Shown here in pieces: positions 48,901 through 56,677 of a stretch of DNA of 64,000 bases. Position numbers and translations under genes: made by a program. The notes beneath the pieces were generated by a model, which was not told where the DNA came from, ran no database searches, and worked only from the letters and a program-made list of their open reading frames with translations. Source of the stretch: Leucobacter aridicollis (GTDB taxonomy: Bacteria; Actinomycetota; Actinomycetes; Actinomycetales; Microbacteriaceae); NCBI RefSeq assembly GCF_024399335.1, contig NZ_CP075339.1:1-64000 (forward strand). Direction: 5' to 3'. Position 1 is the first letter of the stretch. Every line of letters starts with the position of its first letter.

Positions 48901-50341
48901 GAACCAGGACCAAGAGGCGATTGATTACGGCGCCTTCCCGGTGAAGGCCGAGTGCACGTTCCTTGGCGAGGAGCTCGAGCTCCCTGTTGCGGAAGCAGAG
49001 CTCACCGCAGGCGGGCTGAAGTGGCTCGTGCAGAACCTCCCTGTCGGCGCGACGTGCACAATCACGGAACTCGACGCACAGGGCGGCGCCGCAAGCCTCA
49101 CGCTCAACGGTGAGGTCGTCGCGCCGAATGAGGATGGATCGTGGACGATCACCGTCACCGAGGGTGAAGCGGCGCTCAACCTGCAGCTCACGAACGTCAT
49201 GCCGCTTGGGCAGGTCGAGATCGAGAAGCAGCTTGTGGGCGAGGGCGTCTCCCTCGTGCCAGACGCGACAGTCTTCGAGTTCACAGTCGAGTGCACGTTC
49301 GAGGGCAAGACCGTCTGGGCTGGCGCGCTGGAGCAGACAAAGGCCGAGGCGCTCGCGGGCGAGAAGCTCACGATTGGGAAGCTTCCTGTCGGGGCCGAGT
49401 GCGGTGTGACTGAGACGGCGACAGGCGGTGCCTCGCAGGAGCCCACAATCACGCCTGAGTCGCTCACAATTGGGTCCGACGAGGGTGCCACCTTCGCTGT
49501 CGTGAACACCTTCGACGCAGGAGACCTGCACGTCACGAAGGAAGTTGTCGGCGACGGCGCTGAGCGCTGGGGCGCTGGCCCGTTCGAGGTGAGCCTTGAG
49601 TGCACGTTCAACGACACTTCGATTCCGGTGCCTGGCGGCGCGGAGCGCGAGCTCACCGCTGAGGGCGGCTTCGAAGCCGACTACACAGGCCTGCCTGTCG
49701 GCGCCGAGTGCGGCCTCACTGAGACTGTCACTGGCGGGGCGACCTCGAGCGAAATCCTAACTGCCGAGGGCGAGGCAATCACGGGTCCCGTCACGATCGG
49801 TGGCGGAGACGCACTCCAGCTTCGGGTCGTAAACACCTTTGATGTCGGGAGCCTGCAGGTGACGAAGCAGATCGCTGGTGACGGCGCGAGCCTCGCCGCC
49901 GACAAGGTGTTCACAGTTGCGCTCACCTGCTCGGTTGAGCGTGATGGTGAGACAGTCGAGATCGAGGTGCCGGAAGGCGCCGAACGTGAGCTGTCTAAGG
50001 CTGGCGGCCTCACTGCGACTTATGAGGAGCTGCCTGCCGGCGCGGAGTGTGAGCTGCGCGAAACCGACGCTGGCGGCGCGAGCGCCGTGACTATCACCCC
50101 GAATGCCGGCGATGCGGCGGTCGGTGCGGCGACGGTTGCTGCTGACGAGGTCATCGAGCTCACTGTGGTGAACGAGTTCGTGCTTCCGCCGGTCACACCT
50201 GAGCCCCCGACAGGCGGGAAGCTGCCTGGTACTGGCGGCGGGCTGCCGGTGAGCTGGCTGCTTGGCGGAGGCGCACTGCTGCTTGCCGGTGCGGTGGCCT
50301 TGGTGGGCACACGCGTGCGGCAGCGCAACAGTGCTGAGTAA
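42932..50341 (+). CDS. Giant LPXTG-type surface protein with DUF11-like and DUF5979 domains
   Basis: A 2469-residue secreted, wall-anchored protein. A signal peptide ends near ASA-A (residues 1-38). The next 1800 residues are a string of immunoglobulin-like modules related to DUF11 (first: VLEVKKTASATELKPGETMEY with a Cys pair CSSITDLGC; later KSFNPKAGQAKPGQ, AKEFDTDELLAGE, KRWIDPADQILPS). Five DUF5979 repeats follow, then the sorting signal LPGTGG, a membrane helix (SWLLGGGALLLAGAVALVG) and a basic end RVRQR. The GTG start is set by the signal peptide and GGGGAC before it. A stalk-like adhesin or surface-layer role is inferred. Confidence 0.9.
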   Translation: MGRFEKAKRSGTRGVALAIGAALTVGMAVTAPQAASAAETSAVLEVKKTASATELKPGETMEYRIEVGCSSITDLGCRDAVLSDLIPAEFEIIPGSVAVSNVSAAPPVVDGNQVTVTFTEELGDGTIGLTDNTDGVITIQVKLREDLEYEEPAKPIVNTATLNADNAEQVSDNATVTPIVDLDLRTTVEKSFNPKAGQAKPGQQTQLTVTGTNTSNAGVDALSLTDPIDPTATPNPFDYLEITAMETLTFPEGATDTATVEYFIDGNWVPFELKSSDMPHAPPSADAKGVRVTFHAADGSKIPVNAGGGFTLNLEQRDAVAELTETTQVLNDVQSEVTLGDENKTAENEADYTIAVEDLSVGAAKEFDTDELLAGETTGVTISGTNTSLVDLETLTIREPATGVFGEVDGTKMLEFTGFTSTVQFPSGATGGELTLEYIASDGTTQSETFTLQDGQPFPELPGDFKSLNYFEVTFTSPAPGSITSGGSSEIKFDVVATEDSEPNAQVVNEIAVTGTNENGEANNDADDTLTFAEQHLELETVKKVNPGEMWGYKGETATVQLPTTLKKPESNANAHHIVITDPALTDPSDPDSAPVSSSFWDSFQPKQITKTDVPAGATLTIRYYDKVDGAWKVLEGAENIVGATSFSMTIPEELRDRIGGLQFDFANEDPGFAPGNTVQPNFASELKEGLPAVEAPGGQHEIVENCSASVATGGVGVEPGVSPESCNEVQINNPIIGVHDLLEKRWIDPADQILPSRSGAHATSRLYWSTGGRTGVDQMVISDSRLAPGGVFDPAAGPSDAIEKSVYNALNLVKIKAITPELDPSLKWDQVADVQLWNSSTGTWDTISAAAGKLPFVGSVPELALTPAEQVSTTAVRLIFEENAAAREASSDPLAPAVGSGVAKTNSASPISEGVRSLDLEWELRDSKRSPAGEPVLGTEIFNTETEGDVNNIASGTSVDGDGTVLGHDDDGDIISIIDRPVTVTLNKGWAGGALGVPPTDVPQDQYPTSRVTLVAKNTSVTQLEQLDIIDAGPGGADPFDVFNVSRIVSASNNVAGADPDKTVVVLTDAAGVETRLAPGQAVALADTAAGRETLASTVKVQLHHEGKADAEGNTNSILSNATSTLVMDLQLRKTHRDGGAPVTTVDSPVKNGAIALACDLCGLPSAPTGSHAEAEDDAQIKLDTFDIAVQTTKGFAPDQQLVEYIRGEPEYDAEEWDAIQMNLTARPTGSGRVDKLVVTDSGENRVAGQASAKSFWNAFRFVGFTGDTLAVPAPITHVQAEVLYGDFSEQAGNRLNFTPQGAGWVAGSDVPVAATGGKIDGARAALLANVADADFDKIRGIRLTYTRVGAADARVAFENPANPEVKISLDVKRRAYLVSTPTEPVPSSGAAISAPGEPANAPGGLFNNTVDADTESFVKQSGGSGPMLTAHDDATARVTYLSDGIEVAVEKTPVGAQRPGEVIPFKLKTTNTSKRSTDPDENEESGILDPFIIDYFPVADGKPQLVFDPDMDPEKYFSFELTNPLYPSATKVMPIDPAKITVTFLDETLEGPAAPGDEIFGVKFEFPQGTVMYPEEAYTITANMMFRPGLVAGSENAVTNRFAVVSPHQNFNSCNFASEHESKECWADTEVYPTESGALRGKKYVRANDTELGIADVPNPAAGRECQPQFAEEYSFSNCVPVTKPLGKETWREELQNTGTLPMDTVVTIDSLPRVDDQGAIVLLPRKSEWQPAWIGNSAIVSDTAPDGQRYRDDVTFTQFYSSSAGAACTADLKPSEAVQCDGFWQPLTASVDPATVLHVKTVFDFTAKPLAPGERLAYTFETRTPAQSPKMTADTVAWNSIAVGGQTVGGDGRTSSVLPTEGIRVGVSLATGPLAVEKLVTGPGAEFAPDEFQVEVLCTVPAREGAAAVTLDPISVTVPAGEVVTLDEQFPWGAECELRDVQGANGETSSEAVKVTVGADETTPVATLTNTYEVGSFEIQKQVEGAENQDQEAIDYGAFPVKAECTFLGEELELPVAEAELTAGGLKWLVQNLPVGATCTITELDAQGGAASLTLNGEVVAPNEDGSWTITVTEGEAALNLQLTNVMPLGQVEIEKQLVGEGVSLVPDATVFEFTVECTFEGKTVWAGALEQTKAEALAGEKLTIGKLPVGAECGVTETATGGASQEPTITPESLTIGSDEGATFAVVNTFDAGDLHVTKEVVGDGAERWGAGPFEVSLECTFNDTSIPVPGGAERELTAEGGFEADYTGLPVGAECGLTETVTGGATSSEILTAEGEAITGPVTIGGGDALQLRVVNTFDVGSLQVTKQIAGDGASLAADKVFTVALTCSVERDGETVEIEVPEGAERELSKAGGLTATYEELPAGAECELRETDAGGASAVTITPNAGDAAVGAATVAADEVIELTVVNEFVLPPVTPEPPTGGKLPGTGGGLPVSWLLGGGALLLAGAVALVGTRVRQRNSAE
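48560..50180 (+). repeat. Five tandem DUF5979 repeats
   Basis: Protein repeats of 104-115 residues beginning at nt 48560 (LAVEKLVTG), 48866 (SFEIQKQVEG), 49211 (QVEIEKQLVG), 49523 (DLHVTKEVVG) and 49850 (SLQVTKQIAG). Each has a late motif of the type GAECxLxExxxGGA. They are divergent at DNA level, so they are old compared with the repeats of the next gene. Confidence 0.85.
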
Positions 50342-50369
50342 GGCCTCTGTCTCGGCAGAGTAATGCGAT

Positions 50370-50410
50370 AAAGAAGCGGGTGGGAGCCCTGAGTTCCCAT
50401 CCGCTTCTTT
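50370..50410 (+). terminator. Terminator after the first giant surface protein
   Basis: AAAGAAGCGGGTGGGA pairs with TCCCATCCGCTTCTTT (one G-T pair) around a 9-base loop, followed by GTGTGTGG. The two surface-protein genes are therefore probably separate transcripts. Confidence 0.85.
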
Positions 50411-50523
50411 GTGTGTGGAAGGCCACTCGCCAGTTGATGTGTTTTCTGCTTCACCGGATGGCGAACCGTGAATTCAAGCTAACTTTGTCCGGCGTGTGAC
50501 GTTCGAGGGAAAAGTAGCGCTGC

Positions 50524-50659
50524 CACGCGTCAGCCCGATAGGATTTCCGACGGGGGATTCAGACCTGTTTGGGCAGGTCGAAACCAAATTCTGGGGCTGC
50601 TTGAGTGGCCCTTACGCAGGGACGCGTGTGTGTATTGCGCGTCCCTCTTTTATTTGTTT
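50524..50659 (+). promoter_or_regulatory. Putative terminator/antiterminator leader of the second giant surface protein
   Basis: Just before the ribosome site is an intrinsic terminator: AGGGACGCG (50618-50626) pairs with CGCGTCCCT (50638-50646), followed by CTTTTATTTGTTT. An upstream segment CACGCGTC (50524-50531) is exactly complementary to GACGCGTG (50621-50628), which includes most of the terminator's 5' arm, so the two pairings exclude each other. A further hairpin GACCTG/CAGGTC (50562-50567/50574-50579) lies between. TAACTT at 50480-50485 is a possible -10 box. I do not recognise a known riboswitch class. Confidence 0.55.
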
Positions 50660-50675
50660 CTGGGGGGAAGCGACG

Positions 50676-53600
50676 ATGTCTGAGTACATCGCGCCGCGTT
50701 CGCGCGCGCGCATTTTCATAAATTGGTTAGCGGGGGCACTTGTTGCGCTGCTTGTCGTCGGTGGCTTCAGCGCACCGGCGATGGCCGCGGGCGGCAAGTT
50801 CTCGGTGCAACAGCCCGAGTCAGGCGAGACGTACAACGGCCTTCCCGTTCTTGTCGAGGGCCAGACCTACGACCTCGTGTTCGGTTACGGCGTGATGGAC
50901 GACGGCGAGGAAGTCCGAGTCACGCTGCCGAAGGGCATTTCGATACCCGAGTCCGCGCTCGTTGTGCAGCCGGGCAACAAGGTTGTCGAATCGCTCACGA
51001 TGAACGACGCAGGCGAGCTCGTTGTCAAGTTTAAGAACCCGTTCCCGAGCGGGATCAACCAGGGCTCGTTCGGCGTTAAGTTCACCCTCGACACCCTCGA
51101 GAACGTCGGCGTGAGTGAGCTCGAGTGGGGCATCAACGGCGACCCGACCACGCAGACCGTGATCGTCACCACGCCCGACAACAAGCCGCAGAAGACCGAG
51201 ACCTGGTCGGACAAGCGCGTGGGGATCAATTCGATCCCGCACACAGTCAGCGACGATGGCGTCGTCACCATCGACCAGAGCGTGCTCGACACCGAGTTTC
51301 CCTACACGGTTCGCGTCTCGAGCAAGGACGCTCGCACGGTGAAGCTTTCGGACGCGCTCGACGAGGGCCTTGCGCTCGTGCCAGCCTCCCTGACCGGCAC
51401 CAAGGTGGTTCGAGATGAGAACGGGATGAGCCCCGTCGAGTCCGCAATCGACGGCCTCCCCTCGATCTCGGGCACGTCGTTCGACTACGAGTTCAACGCC
51501 GAAGCGAACTCCGTCTACACGTTCACCTACGCGGCGAAGATCGCAGACTCTGACGCGCTCGCGAAGATCCAGGCCGCGCTCCAGGCTCAGCACGATGCAA
51601 TCGATGCAGACAAGGGTGGCGACTACAAGGTCACCCTGAACAACAACGTCACCATCGCGGGCGAGAAGAAGAGCGCGGGCATCACGCTTCAGGGCAACGT
51701 CAAGGCCGCTCCAAGCCCCGGAGTAGGCGAGGCGTTCACGAAGTCCGTGGATCCGCGCGACGTTGCGCTCGCCGACGAACTCGTCGGCGGCGCGAAGCTC
51801 GACGAGCCCATCAAGCTGGACTACACGCTCGGCGCAGATCTCACGGTCTTCAAAGACTTCGCGGACAACCCCAAGCACAAGCTCGCGCAGAACGTCGTCA
51901 TCAGTGACAACCTGCACGCTCCCGCAGTGTGGACAGGCAGCGCGCCGGTCCTCACCGACGCCGCCGGCAACGCCATTCCGCTCACGGAGGCGACCGGCCT
52001 GACCGGCGGTATCGAGACGGCGATCGCCGCCGATGAGTACGTGAATACGTACCTCTTTGACGGCCAGCGGCTCTACGTCAACATCGGCAAGGACGTCACA
52101 AAGAAGTACACCATCAAGGTTGCCGCGGAGCTTCCTGAGCTTCCGGCAAATCCTGCCGATCAGACGCAGTACGTTCTGAAGTTCCGCGCCGACAACGAGG
52201 CGAAGTTCATCTACGGCGGCGACAAATCGGTCACTAAGTGGGCGACGACCGTCATTACGACGCCCAAGGACCTCGACGGCGCGGTGATCGACGACAACCA
52301 GAAGTTCTCCAAGACGACCGCCGGCGGACCAATCACCGTCGAGGAGGGCACCTCGGTCGCCGTCCCGTACACCTTCAAAGTCGGAGCAAAGGTTGGCGAC
52401 GCGGCGAAGTCGCGCATCATCGATGCGGTCGACCACGAGATCTTCAACGTTTCTGCGGCGACGCTCCCCGAGATCGCCAAGTCGATCACTGGCTCCTACG
52501 GGGGCCACAAGCTCGACGGCACGATGTTCGACCTCTCCATCGACGATAAGCAGCAGCTCGTCATTGAACCGAACGACGCGTTCACGGCGAAGCTCAAGGC
52601 CGAACAGGACGCCGACGGGAAGCTGCTCGGCGGCTGGAGCATCAAGCTCGAGCTGTCGACTTACGTGCTGAAGGGCAAGCAGACCCTGAGCGTCAAGAAC
52701 TCGGCTAGCTACGAGGGCAGCGATCTCGAGTACACGCTCACGTCGTCGTCGTCGACGAAGGCAACGAGCTACGGCGACGAGATGGAGGTGCGGAAGCACG
52801 TTTACGTTCCCGGCAGCGGTGGGAAGGACTTCACGACGAACTTCCGCGCTGAGGTCGACGAAAAGTCCGGCGAGCTCATCAAGGACGAGTTCACGTACCG
52901 GGTCGAGCTCGAGCCACACGGCAACTTCAACAGCATGGTGTTTGACGTTGCTGACGTACTGCCGAAGGAGCTCGAGTTCCTCGGGTTCGTTGCAGAGCGG
53001 GATCTCGACAGCAGCAACTACAGCGCGACGAACGAGTACAACATCCCCGGTTCGCAGCTGAAGGCGATCTACGACAAGGCAAGCAACACTCTCACCGTGC
53101 CGAAGGGCAAGCTCGAGAGCGGCAAGACCGTGAGCCTGTACTTCAAGGTCAAGCTCGTTGGCGCCAAGGAAAACGTCGGTGTCACGAACCTCATCGGAAC
53201 CTCCGGTGCGACGATCACCCCGACGAACGACTACCCGTTGAGCCTGCTGAAGCGCGATAGCGCGGACGCCACAAAGCTCATTACCGACGAGGATGCGGTC
53301 TTCTCGGTCCTCGACGCCGACAAGAAGACTGTTGTACTCACCGACCTGCGCGTTGAGAACGGCAAGATTGTCACCGCGGAGGGCGGCACACCCGTCGTCA
53401 AGAAGCCCGGAACGTACTGGCTCCGCGAGGACGTTGCCCCTGGCGGGTACAAGAAGGCAGACGAGCTCCTCGAGATCGGGTTCAAGGCCGACGACAGCGC
53501 GAAGGAGGTCGTGCTGTACAACGACCGCCAGAACTACGCGATCGGTGATTTCACCTGGATCGACGCGAACCGCGACGGTATCCAGGACGCCGACGAGGAG

Positions 53601-56552
53601 ATCCTTGCTGGCGTGACCGTTGAGCTCATTAAGGACGGCAAGGTCATCGCGACCACGACGACCGACACCGAGGGCCGCTACCTCTTCGACGAGCTGCCTG
53701 CGGGTGAGTACCACGTGAAGTTCACGCTGACGGAGGAGCAGCAGAAGCTGTACACCTTCACGACGCAGAACTCAGGAAAGAACGGCGCCGCCGATTCGGA
53801 TGCGGATCGCGGGACCGGCCTCACCACCAAGATCGTGCTTGGTGAGTCAAACAAGAACCTGACAAAGAGCTATGAGCACGGCAAGGTGAAGGCAACCGAG
53901 GGCATCGACCCGACGTGGGACGCCGGCGTTGTGCTGAAGAGCTACGCGATTGGTGATTACACCTGGATTGATGAGAACAACAACGGCGTGCAGGACGAGG
54001 GCGAAGAGATCCTTCCCGGCGTGACCGTTGAGCTCATCAAGGACGGCAAGGTCATTGGTTCAACTGTCACCGACGAGAACGGCCTGTACCGGTTTGACGA
54101 CCTGCCTGCTGGCGAGTACCAGGTGAAGTTCACTCTCACTGAGGAGCAGCAGAAGGAGTTCCGCTTCACTGAGCAGACCGTGGGATCCGACGACGCGGTT
54201 GATTCGAACGCGAACCCCGAGACTGGGCTTACCACGACAATCGTGCTCGGCGACACGAACAAGAACCTCACCAAGGATCCGAAGTTCGGCGAGCTGAAGG
54301 CCACAGAGGGTATTGATCCGACGTGGGACGCGGGCGTGATCCGCAAGACCTACGCGATTGGTGATTTCACGTGGATCGACGCGAACCGTGACGGTATCCA
54401 GGACGCTGATGAGGAGATCCTTGCTGGCGTGACCGTTGAGCTCATCAAGGATGGCAAGGTCATCAAGGAGACGACGACGGACGACAAGGGCCGCTACATG
54501 TTCGATCGCCTGCCTGCAGGCGAGTACGAGGTGAAGTTCACGCTTACGCCCGAACAGCAGAAGCGGTACGTCTTCACTGACAAGCTTGCTGGCGAGGACG
54601 GCACTGTCGATTCGAATGCCGACCCGAAGACCGGCCTGACGTCGAAGATCGTCCTGGGTGACAGCAACGAGAACCTCACCAAGGACTACGATTTCGGCAC
54701 TGTCGAGGCGACCGAGGGCATTGATCCGACGTGGGATGCCGGTGTGGTGTTGAAGACCTACGCGATCGGTGATTTCACGTGGATCGATGCGAACCGTGAC
54801 GGTATCCAGGACGCTGACGAGGAGATCCTTGCTGGCGTGACCGTTGAGCTTCTGAAGGACGGGGAAGTCATCAAGACGACCACGACCAATGAGCGCGGCC
54901 ACTACATGTTCGACGAGATCCTTGCTGGCGAGTACGAGCTGAAGTTCACGCTCACGCCTGAACAGCAGAAGATCTACACGTTCACGAAGCTCACCGCGGG
55001 ATCCAACGACGCGCGAGACTCGAACGCCGACAGGTCGACGGGACTCACCTCGAAGGTCGTACTCGGTGACTCGAACACGAACCTGACGAAGGACTACAAG
55101 ACCGCTGCGGTGAAGGCGACCGAGGGCATTGACCCGACGTGGGATGCCGGTGTGGTGTTGAAGACCTACGCGATCGGTGATTTCACGTGGATCGATGCGA
55201 ACCGTGACGGTATCCAGGACGCTGACGAGGAGATCCTTGCTGGCGTGACCGTTGAGCTTCTGAAGGACGGGGAAGTCATCAAGACGACCACGACTGACGA
55301 CAACGGCCGCTACGTATTCGATGGCCTCAACGCCGGCGAGTACCAGGTGAAGTTCACGCTCACGCCTGAGCAGCAGAAGATCTACACGTTCACCGACCTT
55401 ACGGCCGGCGAGAACGACGCCACGGACTCGAACGCTGACCGCGGAACAGGTCTCACGACCTCGATCGTGCTCGGCGACGACAACGCGAACCTCACCAAGA
55501 AGTACGACTACGCAGAGCTCGACGCAACCGAGGGAATCGATCCCACCTGGGACGCCGGTGTGGTGTTGAAGACCTACGCGATCGGTGATTTCACGTGGAT
55601 CGATGCGAACCGTGACGGTATCCAGGACGCTGACGAGGAGATCCTTGCTGGCGTGACCGTTGAGCTTCTGAAGGACGGGGAAGTCATCAAGACGACCACG
55701 ACTGACGACACCGGACACTACATGTTCGACAACCTCAACGCTGGTGAATACGAGGTTCGGTTCACGCTGACTGACGAGCAGAAGAAGGTCTACACCTTCA
55801 CAAGCCACGTGATCGGTGAGAACGGTGCAGTGGACTCGAATGCCGACCGAAAGACCGGTCTTACGACAAAGATCGTGCTCGACGACTCGAACCCGAGCCT
55901 GACGAAGGACTACCCCTTCGGCACCGTTGAGGCGACCGAGGGCATCGATCCAACGTGGGACGCCGGTGTGGTTGTGAAGACCTACGCCGTCGGTGACGTG
56001 GTGTGGATCGACGCGAACAAGAATGGCGTCCAGGACGGTTCCGAGAAGGTGCTCCCGGGCGTCACCGTGGAGCTCTTTAAGGACGGGGAAGTCATTGCGA
56101 CGACTACGACCGATAAGAACGGGCGCTACAAGTTCGATGACCTGAACGCTGGCGAGTACCAGGTGAAGTTCACGCTCACCAAGGAGCAGCAGAAGATCTA
56201 CAAGTTCACGAAGCCGTCAGTCGGCTCGAATGGCGCTGTGGATTCGAACGCTGACCCGGAGACTGGCTTCACCGCTACGATCGTGCTTGGCGATAGCAAC
56301 ACGGATCTCACGACCGAGTACGAGTTTGGCGAGGTCAACGCGACCGAGGGCATCGACCCGACCTGGGACGCCGGTGTCGTCGTGATCGACATCCCAGCGA
56401 CTGAGGTTCCGGGCGCTGAGAACCCGGGCACCCCGGGTGTGAACGAGCTGCCGCACACCGGTGGCCCGCTCCCGCTCCTCTTTGGCGGGATCGCTTCGCT
56501 GCTGCTGCTTGCTGGCGCTTCGCTGATGATCTGGCGACGTCGCACCGCCTAG
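50676..56552 (+). CDS. Giant LPXTG-type surface protein with SdrD B-like repeats
   Basis: A 1958-residue wall-anchored protein. The start MSEYIAPRSR has GGGGGGAAG upstream; a longer in-frame ATG at 50496 would read through the leader terminator. Signal peptide to AMA-A (about 1-38), an N-terminal region of about 800 residues with Ig-like modules, a SpaA/Cna-B-type domain (LLKRDSADATKL...GTYWLREDVAPGGYKKA, about 850-950), seven SdrD B-like repeats, then LPHTG, a membrane helix and RRRTA. SdrD B repeats in staphylococci bind calcium through motifs like DANRDGIQDADE, present here in most repeats. An adhesive stalk is the likely role. Confidence 0.9.
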   Translation: MSEYIAPRSRARIFINWLAGALVALLVVGGFSAPAMAAGGKFSVQQPESGETYNGLPVLVEGQTYDLVFGYGVMDDGEEVRVTLPKGISIPESALVVQPGNKVVESLTMNDAGELVVKFKNPFPSGINQGSFGVKFTLDTLENVGVSELEWGINGDPTTQTVIVTTPDNKPQKTETWSDKRVGINSIPHTVSDDGVVTIDQSVLDTEFPYTVRVSSKDARTVKLSDALDEGLALVPASLTGTKVVRDENGMSPVESAIDGLPSISGTSFDYEFNAEANSVYTFTYAAKIADSDALAKIQAALQAQHDAIDADKGGDYKVTLNNNVTIAGEKKSAGITLQGNVKAAPSPGVGEAFTKSVDPRDVALADELVGGAKLDEPIKLDYTLGADLTVFKDFADNPKHKLAQNVVISDNLHAPAVWTGSAPVLTDAAGNAIPLTEATGLTGGIETAIAADEYVNTYLFDGQRLYVNIGKDVTKKYTIKVAAELPELPANPADQTQYVLKFRADNEAKFIYGGDKSVTKWATTVITTPKDLDGAVIDDNQKFSKTTAGGPITVEEGTSVAVPYTFKVGAKVGDAAKSRIIDAVDHEIFNVSAATLPEIAKSITGSYGGHKLDGTMFDLSIDDKQQLVIEPNDAFTAKLKAEQDADGKLLGGWSIKLELSTYVLKGKQTLSVKNSASYEGSDLEYTLTSSSSTKATSYGDEMEVRKHVYVPGSGGKDFTTNFRAEVDEKSGELIKDEFTYRVELEPHGNFNSMVFDVADVLPKELEFLGFVAERDLDSSNYSATNEYNIPGSQLKAIYDKASNTLTVPKGKLESGKTVSLYFKVKLVGAKENVGVTNLIGTSGATITPTNDYPLSLLKRDSADATKLITDEDAVFSVLDADKKTVVLTDLRVENGKIVTAEGGTPVVKKPGTYWLREDVAPGGYKKADELLEIGFKADDSAKEVVLYNDRQNYAIGDFTWIDANRDGIQDADEEILAGVTVELIKDGKVIATTTTDTEGRYLFDELPAGEYHVKFTLTEEQQKLYTFTTQNSGKNGAADSDADRGTGLTTKIVLGESNKNLTKSYEHGKVKATEGIDPTWDAGVVLKSYAIGDYTWIDENNNGVQDEGEEILPGVTVELIKDGKVIGSTVTDENGLYRFDDLPAGEYQVKFTLTEEQQKEFRFTEQTVGSDDAVDSNANPETGLTTTIVLGDTNKNLTKDPKFGELKATEGIDPTWDAGVIRKTYAIGDFTWIDANRDGIQDADEEILAGVTVELIKDGKVIKETTTDDKGRYMFDRLPAGEYEVKFTLTPEQQKRYVFTDKLAGEDGTVDSNADPKTGLTSKIVLGDSNENLTKDYDFGTVEATEGIDPTWDAGVVLKTYAIGDFTWIDANRDGIQDADEEILAGVTVELLKDGEVIKTTTTNERGHYMFDEILAGEYELKFTLTPEQQKIYTFTKLTAGSNDARDSNADRSTGLTSKVVLGDSNTNLTKDYKTAAVKATEGIDPTWDAGVVLKTYAIGDFTWIDANRDGIQDADEEILAGVTVELLKDGEVIKTTTTDDNGRYVFDGLNAGEYQVKFTLTPEQQKIYTFTDLTAGENDATDSNADRGTGLTTSIVLGDDNANLTKKYDYAELDATEGIDPTWDAGVVLKTYAIGDFTWIDANRDGIQDADEEILAGVTVELLKDGEVIKTTTTDDTGHYMFDNLNAGEYEVRFTLTDEQKKVYTFTSHVIGENGAVDSNADRKTGLTTKIVLDDSNPSLTKDYPFGTVEATEGIDPTWDAGVVVKTYAVGDVVWIDANKNGVQDGSEKVLPGVTVELFKDGEVIATTTTDKNGRYKFDDLNAGEYQVKFTLTKEQQKIYKFTKPSVGSNGAVDSNADPETGFTATIVLGDSNTDLTTEYEFGEVNATEGIDPTWDAGVVVIDIPATEVPGAENPGTPGVNELPHTGGPLPLLFGGIASLLLLAGASLMIWRRRTA
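53535..56390 (+). repeat. Seven 408-bp SdrD B-like repeats
   Basis: Repeats start at 53535, 53943, 54351, 54759, 55167, 55575 and 55983, exactly 408 bp (136 residues) each with no insertion or deletion. Each opens with YAIGDFTWIDANRDG or a variant and ends with ATEGIDPTWDAGV. A 149-nt block is identical in copies 4-6 (54738-54886, 55146-55294, 55554-55702), while the second halves differ. Copy number is likely to vary by recombination and to be hard to assemble from short reads. Confidence 0.95.
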
Positions 56553-56577
56553 TACTGGTAGGGCGTTTAGCGTAGCG

Positions 56578-56611
56578 CGGGCTCCTCTCGGCACATGCCG
56601 GGAGGAGCCCG
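56578..56611 (+). terminator. Terminator after the second giant surface protein
   Basis: CGGGCTCCTCTCGGC pairs with GCCGGGAGGAGCCCG (15 bp, one G-T pair) around ACAT, followed by TTCTGCATT. Confidence 0.82.
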
Positions 56612-56665
56612 TTCTGCATTCCGTGAGGATGCTGTAACGCACGTCTGCGTGTCAGTGGTCTGCCC

Positions 56666-56671
56666 TAGCCT
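56666..56671 (+). promoter_or_regulatory. -10 box of a leaderless pentapeptide-protein transcript
   Basis: TAGCCT, six bases, ATG at 56678. Confidence 0.5.
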
Positions 56672-56677
56672 GGCTGC

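Noticed and set aside
50496..50675. Sixty-residue N-terminal extension of the second giant surface protein
   Set aside because: It crosses the leader terminator, and a proper ribosome site and signal peptide start at 50676.
50820..53714. A 964-residue open frame antisense to the second giant surface protein
   Set aside because: It mirrors the codon bias of the real gene, has no family-like motifs and no ribosome site. The same applies to 54060-55808 on the minus strand.
54362..55190. Repeated GATTTCACGTGGATC in the SdrD-type repeats, resembling parS
   Set aside because: Two mismatches in the palindrome core, and the sequence simply encodes the conserved DFTWID of each repeat.
53535..56390. 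Regular repeats considered as a CRISPR array
   Set aside because: The units are 408 bp, fully coding and in frame; no short repeats with unique spacers exist anywhere in the window.
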